Assembly (NCBI GenBank): GCA_900768685.1
Contig: CAAGDX010000016.1
Location: forward strand, 1-55,664
Length of the DNA: 55,664 nucleotides
Direction of reading: 5' to 3'
DNA from: Bacteroidales bacterium
GTDB taxonomy: Bacteria > Bacteroidota > Bacteroidia > Bacteroidales > Muribaculaceae
Below are positions 33,230 to 42,884 of the stretch, piece by piece. The translations under genes were made by a program, and so were the position numbers. The notes beneath the pieces are model-generated. The model was not told where the DNA came from. It did no database searches and saw only the letters and a list, made by a program, of their open reading frames with translations. Every line of letters begins with the position of its first letter. The stretch's first letter is position 1.

Positions 33230-34198
33230 ATGATAACAACCGACGAGCTTCACGAAATAATTAGTGCAGCAATTAAATCCATAAAATATCCGCAACAGCC
33301 AAACGGACTCTACGAACCAATAAAATACACACTTGAAGGTGGTGGCAAACGTATGCGTCCTATGCTTACACTCGCAGTATGCTCCGCTTGTGGCAAAAAT
33401 GCGGAAACTGCTATAAATCAGGCTCTCGGCATTGAAATGTATCATAACTTCACTCTCCTCCACGACGACGTTATGGACCGTGCGGAACTCCGCCGCGGAC
33501 GCATGACCGTTCACTGCCGCTGGAATGACGCTACTGCAATTCTCTCCGGCGATGCTATGCTCACTATGGCACAGCAACTCGTGACTAAAAACGCCGGCTC
33601 ACACCTGGAAGACGTGCTGAACCTCTTCAACAAAACTGCAATGGAAGTTTATGAAGGTCAGCAGTACGATATGGACTTCGAGCACCGTGATGATGTGACA
33701 GTGGAAGAATATATCGAGATGATTCGCCTTAAAACGTCTGTCCTCATTGGCTGTGCTTGCCGCATGGGTGCAATCATGGGCGACGCTCCGGAACACGTGC
33801 AAAATGCACTTTATACTTTCGGCGAAAAACTCGGACTTGCTTTCCAACTCCAAGACGACTACCTTGACACTTACGGCGATGCACTCCTTTTCGGCAAAGA
33901 AATAGGCGGTGACATCGTGAACAATAAAAAAACTTGGCTTCTAATCACCGCTCTCAGCGAAGACCGCTCCGGCGAGATGCTCAGACTTGTACATTCCGGC
34001 AACTCACTCAAAAACAGCGAGAAAATAGAACGCGTGAAAGCCATTTACGATTCATTGAACCTCGTAAACCGATGCAAAGAACTGATAAACAAGTATGTAG
34101 ATGAGGCTATTGAATCGCTCAATGCGGCAGACCTCAAACCGGAGACATACGATTTCTTTGCACAGTTTGCTCTCCGCACAAAAAATCGCTCAAACTAA
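33230..34198 (+). CDS. Polyprenyl diphosphate synthase
   Basis: 322 residues from ATG 33230 (start set by the promoter at 33169-33200). Trans-isoprenyl diphosphate synthase motifs are complete: GGGKRMRPMLTLAVC, first aspartate-rich motif LLHDDVMDRAELRRG, and second FQLQDDYLDTYGDALLFG followed by GGDIVNNKKTWLL. It condenses isopentenyl diphosphate with an allylic primer, using MEP-pathway units from ispE and its partners, to make lipid carriers or quinone side chains. Product length cannot be read with confidence by eye. tatD follows after 59 bp. Confidence 0.9.
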   Translation: MITTDELHEIISAAIKSIKYPQQPNGLYEPIKYTLEGGGKRMRPMLTLAVCSACGKNAETAINQALGIEMYHNFTLLHDDVMDRAELRRGRMTVHCRWNDATAILSGDAMLTMAQQLVTKNAGSHLEDVLNLFNKTAMEVYEGQQYDMDFEHRDDVTVEEYIEMIRLKTSVLIGCACRMGAIMGDAPEHVQNALYTFGEKLGLAFQLQDDYLDTYGDALLFGKEIGGDIVNNKKTWLLITALSEDRSGEMLRLVHSGNSLKNSEKIERVKAIYDSLNLVNRCKELINKYVDEAIESLNAADLKPETYDFFAQFALRTKNRSN

Positions 34199-34257
34199 GA
34201 GCAACTCTCTTTTCTTTCTCCGCTTTTCCAATAGGTTTCACAGGTAAAAATATTTAC

Positions 34258-35031
34258 ATGATTTTTGCAGACACACATACGCACTTGTATCTTGACAACT
34301 TCTCGCCTGAAAATGAAGAAGTTGTGCGTCGTGCTATAGCTTGTGGTGTGGAAAAACTCATTTTTCCGAATGTGGATTTATCCACCATTGAGCCAATGAA
34401 ACATCTGCACAAGTCATTCCCGCAAAACACTTTTATGGCTATGGGATTGCACCCCACGGAAGTGAGAGAAACTTGGAAAAAAGACCTTGCGGAAACAGAA
34501 AAAGAACTTAAAGAAAACATTTCGGACTATGTGGCTGTAGGCGAAATCGGCATTGACCTCTATTGGGACAAAACTTTCATTGAGGAGCAAAAAGAAGTAT
34601 TCCTCCACCAGGCACAGCTTGCAGTAGATTTGGATTTACCCATAATTATACACTGCCGCGAAGGGCTGAAAGAAATATTAGACGTTCTCCGTGAGATGCC
34701 CGTAAAGCCGAAAGGAGTTTTTCACTGCTTCAGCGGTGACATTGCGGATGTGGAAGCAATACGTGAGATAGGCGACTACTATTTCGGCATCGGTGGAGTT
34801 GTGACATTCAAAAAATCCACCCTTAAAGATGTTCTGCCGACTATTGGAATAGACCGGATTCTCCTTGAAACGGACTCTCCATACCTCGCACCCGTGCCAC
34901 ACCGTGGCGGCAGAAACGAGTCTGCATACATCCCTGACATTGCAGCATTTATAGCAAAAGAACTCGGTATGGAGTTGAGCGAAGTTGCAAGCCGAACAAC
35001 GAATAATTGTGATTCACTTTTCAAGATATAG
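34258..35031 (+). CDS. TatD family metal-dependent hydrolase
   Basis: 257 residues, complete. TIM-barrel amidohydrolase with the metal ligands in order: DTHTHLYLD (HxH near the start), VAVGEIGIDLYWDK (Glu), IIIHCREG (His), GVFHCFSGD (His) and LLETDSPYLAP (Asp). Members have 3'-5' exonuclease or DNase activity and a quality-control role. An N-terminal overlap with other genes is absent. It precedes the AGCS symporter by 44 bp on the same strand. Confidence 0.9.
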   Translation: MIFADTHTHLYLDNFSPENEEVVRRAIACGVEKLIFPNVDLSTIEPMKHLHKSFPQNTFMAMGLHPTEVRETWKKDLAETEKELKENISDYVAVGEIGIDLYWDKTFIEEQKEVFLHQAQLAVDLDLPIIIHCREGLKEILDVLREMPVKPKGVFHCFSGDIADVEAIREIGDYYFGIGGVVTFKKSTLKDVLPTIGIDRILLETDSPYLAPVPHRGGRNESAYIPDIAAFIAKELGMELSEVASRTTNNCDSLFKI

Positions 35032-35075
35032 GTTATTTAACAGGAAGTATATTATAAGGTAAAAAAGAATAAGAT

Positions 35076-36452
35076 ATGACAGATTTGTTAACCCTAATTG
35101 CGGATACCGTCTGCGGCTATCCACTTTTCATTACACTGATTGGCGGAGGACTTTTCCTCTTTATCCGTTCCGGACTGGTTTCACTGCGTCGTTTGCCCGA
35201 TGCTATAAAAGAACTCAGACGAAAAAACACCGACGGTAAAGGTCAGATAAGTTCCGTTCAAGCCCTTGCCTCCGTAGTGGCAGCCACCATCGGCTTGGGA
35301 AATATAGCCGGTGTAACCATAGCACTCGTGATAGGCGGTCCGGGAGCAATATTTTGGATGTGGGTAAGTGCACTCGTAGGTATGGCAACCAAATACCACG
35401 AAGGTGTACTCGGACTGATGTTCCGCGGCAAAGATGAACATGGAATACACCGTGGCGGAACGATGTACATCATAGAAAACGGACTTGGCAAAAAGTGGAA
35501 ACCTCTTGCTGTTTTCTTCGCCTTTGCCGGAATGTTCGGCACAATGTGCATCATAAACGCCAACCAGCTCGCAGAAGCAGTGGTGAGCGTTTTCACCACA
35601 CCGGAAGGCATTGACGGAAGCGGATTTCTCTCTGCCATCTCTTCCGTGACAACTCTCACAAATCTGGAATCATTCCGACTTATTTGCGGAATTGTGATAG
35701 CCGCTATAGTATCAGGCGTAGTTCTGGGCGGAATACGCCGCATTGCACACGTGGCTTCTATTCTGGTGCCATTCATGGTGGGAATTTATTTCCTTATGGT
35801 GCTTTACATCATTCTCACACACATTTCTGCAGTACCTGCTGCAATAGGCTCTATTTTCCGCGAGGCATTTAACCTTGAAGCAGGATTCGGTGCACTTATC
35901 GGTATTGCAATAATCGGTGCACGCCGTGCCGCACTCGTGAATGATGCCGGTATCGGTACCGCTTCCATTATGCACGGAGAATCCAGAAATAACAAGCCTG
36001 TACGTGAAGGACTTATTGCAATGCTCGGACCAAGCATCGACTCCGGACTTGTATGCACCCTCACTGCTATTGCCATTTTGCTCTGCGGTGACATCCAGTC
36101 GGCACAAGGCTCCGTCAAAGGTCTGGAAATCGCTATGACTGCATTTTCAAACGCCATCCCCGGCGGACAGTATATGCTACTTATCGTTGTGTTGTGCTTC
36201 GGAATGTCCTCCATGTTCTCATATTCTTTCTACGGAAAAAGTTGTGCCGCATACCTTTTCGGACGCAAAAAATCCAACTGGTACACATACCTGTACATTG
36301 CATCACTCGTTCTCTTCGCAGTGGTGCCTCTCACAGCAGCAGTTTCCGTTTGCGACCTTTTCTACGGACTGATGGCGTTCCCAACAATGTTTGCTCTTAT
36401 CCGTCTTTCCGGTAAAGTAAAAGCCGCAACAAAAGAATATTTCAAAAAATAA
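35076..36452 (+). CDS. Alanine/glycine:cation symporter (AGCS family)
   Basis: 458 residues with about ten hydrophobic helices. AGCS hallmarks: GKGQISSVQALASVVAATIG near the N-terminus, IALVIGGPGAIFWMWVSALVG, GRREAALVN-like region RRAALVNDAGIGTASIMHGE, and a conserved PVREGLIAMLGPSID. The family imports alanine, glycine or related amino acids with sodium or protons across the inner membrane. A perfect intrinsic terminator follows at 36479-36510. Confidence 0.9.
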   Translation: MTDLLTLIADTVCGYPLFITLIGGGLFLFIRSGLVSLRRLPDAIKELRRKNTDGKGQISSVQALASVVAATIGLGNIAGVTIALVIGGPGAIFWMWVSALVGMATKYHEGVLGLMFRGKDEHGIHRGGTMYIIENGLGKKWKPLAVFFAFAGMFGTMCIINANQLAEAVVSVFTTPEGIDGSGFLSAISSVTTLTNLESFRLICGIVIAAIVSGVVLGGIRRIAHVASILVPFMVGIYFLMVLYIILTHISAVPAAIGSIFREAFNLEAGFGALIGIAIIGARRAALVNDAGIGTASIMHGESRNNKPVREGLIAMLGPSIDSGLVCTLTAIAILLCGDIQSAQGSVKGLEIAMTAFSNAIPGGQYMLLIVVLCFGMSSMFSYSFYGKSCAAYLFGRKKSNWYTYLYIASLVLFAVVPLTAAVSVCDLFYGLMAFPTMFALIRLSGKVKAATKEYFKK

Positions 36453-36478
36453 GTCATCATCTCTTCAATATATATTTG

Positions 36479-36515
36479 AAAATCAGGGACAAAATCCCTG
36501 ATTTTTCTTTTTTTG
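36479..36515 (+). terminator. Intrinsic terminator after the AGCS symporter gene
   Basis: Stem AAAATCAGGGA (36479-36489) with TCCCTGATTTT (36495-36505), 5-nt loop and a long T-tract. Confidence 0.93.
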
Positions 36516-36559
36516 ATAATTTAATTGCGGAATTTTTTCCGTAATTAAAAATTTATTAT

Positions 36560-36567
36560 TACCTTTG
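36560..36567 (+). promoter_or_regulatory. -7 box of fabD
   Basis: TACCTTTG, 44 bp before the ATG at 36612. It overlaps an in-frame GTG (36567), which therefore cannot be the start. Confidence 0.6.
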
Positions 36568-36611
36568 TGCCGGAAAAGAAAAAGACAATTTATAAAGTAA
36601 AAAAAATAGAA

Positions 36612-37490
36612 ATGAAAGCATTTGTATTTCCGGGTCAAGGAGCACAATTCGTAGGTATGGGTAAAGACCTCTACGATAACAATGCCGTAGCCCATGAAAT
36701 GTTTGAGAAAGCTAACGAAATTTTAGGTTTCCGCATCACAGACTTAATGTTTGCAGGCACAGATGAAGATTTACGTCAAACACGTGTCACTCAGCCTGCC
36801 ATTTTCCTCCATAGTGTTATTCTTGCAAAAACCCTCGGCGAAGAATTCAAGCCTGATATGACTGCAGGTCACTCACTCGGCGAATTTTCCGCACTCGTTG
36901 CAGCAGGAGCATTAAACTTTGAAGACGGTCTCCGCCTCGTATCCGCTCGTGCAATGGCAATGCAGAAAGCATGTGAACTCAAGCCGTCAACAATGGCTGC
37001 CGTTCTCGGTCTTGCAGATGAAGTTGTAGAGCAAGTTTGCTCTGAAGTGGAAGGCGTGGTTGTTTGTGCAAACTATAATTCACCGGGTCAGATTGTTATC
37101 TCCGGCGAAATTGATGCAGTGGCTGCAGCAGGTGAAAAACTCACAGCCGCAGGTGCTCGTCGCGTAGTTCCTTTGAAAGTTGGCGGTGCATTCCACTCTC
37201 CATGTATGGAACCTGCACGTGCAGAACTCGCAGAAGCCATCGCAGCAACGGAAATACATGAACCTATATGCCCTGTGTTCCAAAACGTAGATGCACAGGC
37301 ACATACAAACCCTGAGGAAATCAAAGCAAACCTCATAGCACAACTCACTGCTCCTGTTCGTTGGACACAGTCTGTTCGCAACATGGTTGCTGCCGGTGCT
37401 ACAGAGTTTGTAGAACTCGGTCCGGGCAAAGTGCTCCAGGGTCTTGTTAAGAAAATTGATTCCAATATGGAAGTTTCAGGAAAACAATAA
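36612..37490 (+). CDS. fabD: Malonyl-CoA:ACP transacylase
   Basis: 292 residues from ATG 36612. It moves malonyl from CoA to acyl carrier protein to supply fatty acid elongation. Motifs: MKAFVFPGQGAQFVGMGKDL at the start, nucleophile Ser in TAGHSLGEFSALVAAGAL, malonyl-binding Arg region SARAMAMQKA, and catalytic His in VGGAFHSPCMEPARAEL. Length is normal for bacterial FabD. No other fatty acid genes are next to it. A hairpin terminator follows. Confidence 0.94.
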   Translation: MKAFVFPGQGAQFVGMGKDLYDNNAVAHEMFEKANEILGFRITDLMFAGTDEDLRQTRVTQPAIFLHSVILAKTLGEEFKPDMTAGHSLGEFSALVAAGALNFEDGLRLVSARAMAMQKACELKPSTMAAVLGLADEVVEQVCSEVEGVVVCANYNSPGQIVISGEIDAVAAAGEKLTAAGARRVVPLKVGGAFHSPCMEPARAELAEAIAATEIHEPICPVFQNVDAQAHTNPEEIKANLIAQLTAPVRWTQSVRNMVAAGATEFVELGPGKVLQGLVKKIDSNMEVSGKQ

Positions 37491-37519
37491 TCAACTCCCT
37501 AATATCTCATTCCAACAAC

Positions 37520-37560
37520 AGCGAGAGCCACCTGTGAAGGGCAGCTCTCGCTAATTTTAT
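37520..37560. terminator. Terminator between fabD and the DUF4924 gene
   Basis: AGCGAGAGC (37520-37528) pairs with GCTCTCGCT (37544-37552), followed by AATTTTAT. It lies between two convergent genes. Confidence 0.8.
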
Positions 37561-37580
37561 ACCTAATAATAAACAGGCTC

Positions 37581-38132
37581 TTAATCCTCATTTTTGAAAA
37601 GTTTCTCCTCGTCATCAAGTTTATAATAGTGCGAAAGGAGAGCCAGGAAATGCGAGATATGGGAAACTGCCGCAAGAGTTTGCTCGGAAACCTCCTTTCC
37701 CTGCACACGAAGCATTAAAACTCCGTATAGAGCCGTAAAACACGTCTCCAACTCACCTACCGCATTTTCACCTGCCTTTGAGCGAAGTTCCACAATAAAA
37801 GGGAGAGTTTTGTAAAATTCCGCACCGTATTCCGCAAACTTAGGGTCGGCAAGAAGTTTGTGGTGCAAATCGGCAAGATTATTTATAGTGTTTTTCACTA
37901 TCTGCAGATGTCCTTTTGCCACAATATCTTCGCGTTTCATCATATCAATCAGCGAATCGTACCACTCCGTCATGGCACGTTTCTGCTCATCATCAAGCGA
38001 AAAACGATTTATAATGTTGGACTTAATAACGTCAATGTCCAAGTTGCAAGCACGGATAGTATCCTCTATTTGCCACATATAGAGAACATATTCCGCAATA
38101 TTTTCTTTGCGTTTTTGTGATGCTATAATCAT
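37581..38132 (-). CDS. DUF4924 family protein
   Basis: 183 residues from ATG 38132; a longer frame would run across the -7 box at 38153-38160. The N-terminus SQKRKENIAEYVLYMWQIED matches DUF4924, a helical Bacteroidales family of unknown function (often near fabD-type genes by my recollection, which I cannot verify here). The rest is alpha-helical with no membrane segment, so it is likely cytoplasmic. Convergent with fabD. Confidence 0.8.
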   Translation of the reverse strand: MIIASQKRKENIAEYVLYMWQIEDTIRACNLDIDVIKSNIINRFSLDDEQKRAMTEWYDSLIDMMKREDIVAKGHLQIVKNTINNLADLHHKLLADPKFAEYGAEFYKTLPFIVELRSKAGENAVGELETCFTALYGVLMLRVQGKEVSEQTLAAVSHISHFLALLSHYYKLDDEEKLFKNED

Positions 38133-38152
38133 TTTCAATAGTTTTAGTTGTA

Positions 38153-38160
38153 CAAAGGTA
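38153..38160 (-). promoter_or_regulatory. -7 box of the DUF4924 gene
   Basis: Minus-strand TACCTTTG, 20 bp upstream of ATG 38132. Confidence 0.6.
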
Positions 38161-38177
38161 CGGAATTTTGCTCTTAA

Positions 38178-38211
38178 TTTGCTCATTTATTGAAAAAGAT
38201 ATGTAACTTTG
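38178..38211 (+). promoter_or_regulatory. Promoter of the polysaccharide cluster
   Basis: TTTG at 38178-38181 and TAACTTTG at 38204-38211 (22-bp spacer, slightly long), 42 bp before the ATG at 38254. It lies back to back with the DUF4924 promoter. Confidence 0.65.
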
Positions 38212-38253
38212 TATTTTAAAGTAAACTTTATCCATCACAAAGCACAAAGAAAA

Positions 38254-39294
38254 ATGAATCCGCAAGTATCAATAATTGTTCCCATGCATAACAGTGCAGG
38301 CACCATAGTTAGGTGCGTGGATTCAATTTTGTCGCAGGTAGGCTGCAAATCACTGGAAATAATCCTTGTTGATGACGGAAGCACGGACAGCACTATTCTC
38401 ACAGTGGAAGAAGCATACGGAATTTTATTCGGCAACAGTCGCACTTTTCATTATCAAGATTACGACGTAAGGCTCTGTTTCACAGGAAATAAAGACTGCC
38501 ACGGAGTAAGTTTCGCTCGCAATTCAGGTATAAAAAACGCTTCGGGGCAATGGCTTACATTTGTAGATAGCGACGATTTTATCGGAGAGAATCACATTGT
38601 GAACCTCCTGAATTGTGCAGTAAAAAACAATGCGGATATAGCCTGGTCCGGCTATTCGAATTTTGACGTAGCCACAGAAGAAAGCCATAAAAGCGAGATT
38701 ATTTTCGATGATAATGAGGCTTTGGACAGTGAAAAATATAAAAAATGCTTTTTGACATGGGTTGACGGACTCGCTTCTGTTTGGAATAAGTTATACAAAA
38801 CAGATATCATAAAAAATAGTGGCATCACATTCAAAGTTGAACGCAGGCACGGTGAAGACTGGTATTTTAACTTGCAGTTATCTCAATTTGTGAGCAAAAT
38901 TGCCGTAACAAAAACACACGAATATTTCTACTGCAAACGCCCTACTTCCTCCTCTGCCACATATAAGTCTGAAGATATTGAATCTATGATTGAAAGCGTC
39001 AAAATTCTGCAAGATTTCAAAAATCAAAATAGTCTTGAGGTAAACAAAATTGACTTTGAGAACACTATCACTTGGAATTTTGCCGTAAATCTGACAAGGT
39101 TGATAGCCAATGAATCAGACCCCAAACATCACTTGGAAAAAGTGCTAAGCGAACCTATTGTTCAGGATATTTTGACTTGGCACTATCCTTCAACACTTCC
39201 TCTAAAATACAAATTGCCATGGATTCTTCTGAGACACGGCAAAATTTCTCTTGCAATCTCTTTTGTTAAAACTGCAATAAAATTCCGCAAATAA
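38254..39294 (+). CDS. Family 2 glycosyltransferase
   Basis: 346 residues from ATG 38254 (an upstream in-frame TTG lies within the promoter). GT-A fold signature: VSIIVPMHNSAGTIVRCVDS, ILVDDGSTDSTILTV, the FARNSGIKNASGQWLTFVDS stretch with a DxD-like SDD, and WNKLYKTDIIKN. It transfers a sugar from a nucleotide donor in surface polysaccharide synthesis, acting at the inner membrane. First of four genes (two GT2, flippase, pyruvyltransferase) on the same strand with near-zero gaps. Donor and acceptor sugars are unknown. Confidence 0.88.
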   Translation: MNPQVSIIVPMHNSAGTIVRCVDSILSQVGCKSLEIILVDDGSTDSTILTVEEAYGILFGNSRTFHYQDYDVRLCFTGNKDCHGVSFARNSGIKNASGQWLTFVDSDDFIGENHIVNLLNCAVKNNADIAWSGYSNFDVATEESHKSEIIFDDNEALDSEKYKKCFLTWVDGLASVWNKLYKTDIIKNSGITFKVERRHGEDWYFNLQLSQFVSKIAVTKTHEYFYCKRPTSSSATYKSEDIESMIESVKILQDFKNQNSLEVNKIDFENTITWNFAVNLTRLIANESDPKHHLEKVLSEPIVQDILTWHYPSTLPLKYKLPWILLRHGKISLAISFVKTAIKFRK

Positions 39295-39295
39295 G

Positions 39296-40363
39296 ATGCG
39301 TTTTTCTGTTGTAATAGGTGCTTTTAACGTTGCTCGTTTTTTGGAGAAATCCATAAAAGAGCTTATGAATCAGAGTTTTGCGGACTTTGAGGTGATACTC
39401 GTTGACGATGGCTCTACAGACGGCATCACTCCGGCTCTTTGCGACAAAGTTGCGGAAACAGACAGCAGAATAAAAGTTATTCATCAGAAAAACGGAGGAC
39501 TGGGTGCTGCAAGAAACACCGGAATAAAAACTGCCACAGGCGATTACATCTGCTTTTACGATGTTGACGATGTGATTCACGACAACGCCCTTGAGGTGAT
39601 AAACAAAAATCTGACAGGCGATGACACAGACGTTTTTATGTTCAGTTACACGGAAATTTCTCCGGAATACGACATCACCTACCCATGCGTTTTTAATAAA
39701 AAGACGCTTAAAGGAGATGAAATAAAGGAATGTTATCCCTACGAGTTTTCAGGAGTAAGGTTTAACAACGGCTTTGCATGGAACAAAGCATACAATCGTA
39801 AATTTCTTATTGACAATAATTTAAGATTCGGCAATCAGGCAATCCAGCAGGACGAAGTTTTCAATCTCAGAGTATATCGGGAAGCACGGAAAATTATTCT
39901 CTCCGATGAAATTCTCTATGATTACTACGTCTATAACTCCGGTAACAATCGCTCACGCTATATTCCGGACAGACTGGAAATATATAAAACCATTCAAGGT
40001 GAATTTTTTGATATTGAATACGAATGGAATATCAATAACATAGACTTTGACATTTTTATATGCACAAAACATATAAACAACTTTATTACAGCCCTCACCT
40101 ACAATCTTTTCCACAAAGACTGCCCGCTTGACAATACTCAAAAACGCAATGTTATTCGTGAGGCATTTGAAGATAAGGATTTGGAAATTTCCGTACTTTC
40201 TCTCCAAGATTATCAGTACCGGTTTAGTTCCTTAATTACAAGGCTTTACTTCAGTGCAATCTGCACAAAAAGTGTTTCAAGATTCATCTTCACAATGAGG
40301 CTTGCAAATTGCAGAGATTTTCTTGCTTCCGGTTATCGAAAACTAAAACGATTATTGAAATGA
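39296..40363 (+). CDS. Family 2 glycosyltransferase (second)
   Basis: 355 residues, starting one base after the upstream stop. Signature: FSVVIGAFNVARFLEKSIKE, VILVDDGSTDGITPALC, GGLGAARNTGIKTATGDYIC and a DVDD metal site. The C-terminal half is helical, without membrane segments. The protein acts with its neighbour on surface glycan assembly. Its last codons overlap the start of the flippase gene (ATGA). Confidence 0.88.
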   Translation: MRFSVVIGAFNVARFLEKSIKELMNQSFADFEVILVDDGSTDGITPALCDKVAETDSRIKVIHQKNGGLGAARNTGIKTATGDYICFYDVDDVIHDNALEVINKNLTGDDTDVFMFSYTEISPEYDITYPCVFNKKTLKGDEIKECYPYEFSGVRFNNGFAWNKAYNRKFLIDNNLRFGNQAIQQDEVFNLRVYREARKIILSDEILYDYYVYNSGNNRSRYIPDRLEIYKTIQGEFFDIEYEWNINNIDFDIFICTKHINNFITALTYNLFHKDCPLDNTQKRNVIREAFEDKDLEISVLSLQDYQYRFSSLITRLYFSAICTKSVSRFIFTMRLANCRDFLASGYRKLKRLLK

Positions 40364-41895
40364 AAGAGGAAACACCCGCACCGATAGCCGATAACCGCCG
40401 AATTGCCAAAAACACGGTTTTTCTATACCTGAGAAGTTTTTTTATGCTTCTTATCTCCCTTTACACCTCAAGAGTTATACTGAGCACTCTTGGCGTGACA
40501 GACTATGGTATTGTAGGAGCCGTAGCAGGTGCCGTGGGAATGTTTTCTATGGTAACTACCTCATTCATCGGTGCAATAAGTCGATTCGTAACATTTGAAC
40601 TTGGCAGAGGAAACAAGGAAAAACTAAACGGCATTTTTTGCAGTTCCGTAAACGTAATTATTCTTTTAGGCATAGTAGTCCTTATTCTCGGACTGACTAT
40701 CGGACTATGGTTTCTCCACACAAAAATGTCTATTCCTGACGGCAGAATGACGGCAGCAACATGGGTAATGTGCTGCTCATTGCTCACAATGGTCGTAGGC
40801 ATGCAGATAACACCATACAGTGCCGTAATAGTGGCACATGAAGATATGTCCGTATTCGCATATTTCAGCATCCTTGACGCACTTATGAAATTGGGTATCG
40901 TATATCTTTTGCTGATAGGTGGCATGGACAAACTTATTCTTTACTCACTGCTGCAACTCGGAGTAGCAATTGTAATGAGAACAATATATTACGCATACTG
41001 CAAACGAAAATACACCGAGTGCAACTACCGTTTCATTATAGACAAAGAATCTATAAAAGAAATGTTTGGTTTTGCCGGATGGACTGCACTGAACAGCGTG
41101 GTTTATACCTTTAATAAACAGGGAATTGAAATACTCATCAACATTTTCTTTGGTGTGATATTTAATGCTGCGAGGACTATAGCCGTTCAGGTGGAGGGTA
41201 CTATAAATCAGTTTGTAAGCAATTTTATGGCGGCTATGTCACCGCAAATCACAAAACTGTATGCTGCAGGTGACCACCAAGGTATGTTTACACTTATATG
41301 CCGAGGTGCCAAGTTCTCTTATTTTTTAATGCTCTTTTTTGCATATCCGGTTATATTAGAGGCGGAAACAATTCTTGACCTCTGGCTGGGGGTCTATCCG
41401 GAAGAAGCAATTATTTTCACTCGCCTTTCCGTGCTCCTTTCCATGGCATTTCTGATGGGGAACACGCTCCTCACAGGTTGTTTCGCCGTAGGGCAAATTC
41501 GCAGCTATTCTATAAAAGCAAGCATTGTATCATCATTCCTTTTCATTGGCACACTGATATTTTTCAAACTGGGATTCAGGGTTGAATGGACGTATTTTGT
41601 TTCATTTATAGTATTGATATTCATGATTGGTGTTCGCCTCTCTTTCCTAAAAGAAAAGGCAGGTTTTCCAATTTCTTTTTATATAAAAAAGACCGTTTTC
41701 CCTTGCATTTATTTGACCGGCATAACGTTTATTTTCCCCGCATCATTACATTTTGAAATGAATAGCGGACTAATGCGACTAATATCCGTTTGTGTCGTTT
41801 CTACAATATGTAACGCATTGATATTATACTTTTTAGGACTTACGGCTGAAGAAAAATCCGGTCTTGGAAGAATAATTTTCTCTAAATTCAAATAA
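40360..41895 (+). CDS. Polysaccharide flippase, Wzx/MATE-like
   Basis: 511 residues from ATG 40360, overlapping the GT2 stop by four bases. Twelve or so hydrophobic helices; the N-terminus RIAKNTVFLYLRSFFMLLIS with SRVILSTLGVTDYGIVGAVA is typical of MOP-superfamily oligosaccharide flippases. It would move undecaprenyl-linked glycan units across the inner membrane. Exact substrate unknown. It lies between the transferases and the pyruvyltransferase, as expected for a small polysaccharide locus. Confidence 0.87.
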   Translation: MKEETPAPIADNRRIAKNTVFLYLRSFFMLLISLYTSRVILSTLGVTDYGIVGAVAGAVGMFSMVTTSFIGAISRFVTFELGRGNKEKLNGIFCSSVNVIILLGIVVLILGLTIGLWFLHTKMSIPDGRMTAATWVMCCSLLTMVVGMQITPYSAVIVAHEDMSVFAYFSILDALMKLGIVYLLLIGGMDKLILYSLLQLGVAIVMRTIYYAYCKRKYTECNYRFIIDKESIKEMFGFAGWTALNSVVYTFNKQGIEILINIFFGVIFNAARTIAVQVEGTINQFVSNFMAAMSPQITKLYAAGDHQGMFTLICRGAKFSYFLMLFFAYPVILEAETILDLWLGVYPEEAIIFTRLSVLLSMAFLMGNTLLTGCFAVGQIRSYSIKASIVSSFLFIGTLIFFKLGFRVEWTYFVSFIVLIFMIGVRLSFLKEKAGFPISFYIKKTVFPCIYLTGITFIFPASLHFEMNSGLMRLISVCVVSTICNALILYFLGLTAEEKSGLGRIIFSKFK

Positions 41896-41898
41896 TAA

Positions 41899-42840
41899 AT
41901 GATGAACACACCTGCATACATAAGAAAATTTGTTACGGCATACAAAATCCTTGTACGCCCTACTCTGCACAAAATTTATAATACTATTGACTATCTTTTC
42001 ACGCCAAAAAGCAAACGATTAGTGCTAAACGGGTGGTTCAGACATTGCGGAAGGACGCTTCTGCCAAATAATTGGGGTGATGATATCAATTTTTACGTCA
42101 TTCCTATCTTAACGGGTAAAAAAGTCTTCAATTACAGCAGCATATACAGGTGGATAATGGCTTCTGATGAAAATAATTACACTTGTATAGGCTCGCTGAT
42201 AGATATGTTTTCCGATAAAAAAACAGTTGTATGGGGAAGCGGTGTTCTATGCGGTGACGGACCTCTAAAAAATATACCGGAAAAAATCCTTGCTGTCCGC
42301 GGACCCGAAAGCAGAAAATACCTTATAGATAAAGGCGTTAGCTGTCCTGAAGTTTATGGTGACCCTGCACTCCTATTGCCTTTTATTTATAAACCGGTTG
42401 TTCAAAAAAAATATAAACTCGGTGTTATTCCAATTTTAGCCGACGTAAGGAATCCTCTTGTAGATAGACTCATAAATATCGGCAACGGCAGCGTGAAATT
42501 TATAAATATGACGGATTATGGCGATTGGAAAAGCGTAATTGACGACATTTGCAGTTGTGATGCCATTGTAAGCAGTTCTCTCCACGGACTTATCGTATCT
42601 GATGCTTACGGAATACCCAATGCAAGAGTAAAATTCTCTGATAGTGCGACCGGAGGCAATTTCAAATACGATGACTATTTTGAATCCGTATCACGCTGCA
42701 AAAAAGTACCTACACTTGTCACTTTTGAGACAGAAATCAGCGAATTACTCTCGCTTTGCAGTGATTGGCAACCTATTTCTTTTAATCACAAACCACTTTT
42801 GGACTCTTGTCCGTTTGAGTTATTAAAAAATTTTTACTAA
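41899..42840 (+). CDS. Polysaccharide pyruvyl transferase family protein
   Basis: 313 residues. It has the pyruvyltransferase (CsaB/WcaK) pattern: LPNNWGDDINFYVIPILTGK, then VVWGSGVLCGDGPL, ILAVRGPESRKYLIDKG, VYGDPALLLPFIY and SSLHGLIVSDAYGIPNARVK. Members add a pyruvyl ketal to a sugar of a surface polymer. The start could be the second Met (41902). It closes the four-gene cluster. Followed 44 bp later by a transketolase gene that has its own imperfect -7 box (TAACTTCG at 42837). Confidence 0.85.
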   Translation: MMNTPAYIRKFVTAYKILVRPTLHKIYNTIDYLFTPKSKRLVLNGWFRHCGRTLLPNNWGDDINFYVIPILTGKKVFNYSSIYRWIMASDENNYTCIGSLIDMFSDKKTVVWGSGVLCGDGPLKNIPEKILAVRGPESRKYLIDKGVSCPEVYGDPALLLPFIYKPVVQKKYKLGVIPILADVRNPLVDRLINIGNGSVKFINMTDYGDWKSVIDDICSCDAIVSSSLHGLIVSDAYGIPNARVKFSDSATGGNFKYDDYFESVSRCKKVPTLVTFETEISELLSLCSDWQPISFNHKPLLDSCPFELLKNFY

Positions 42841-42884
42841 CTTCGTAGCATAAATTCATACTAACATAAAAACTTACAAAAAAG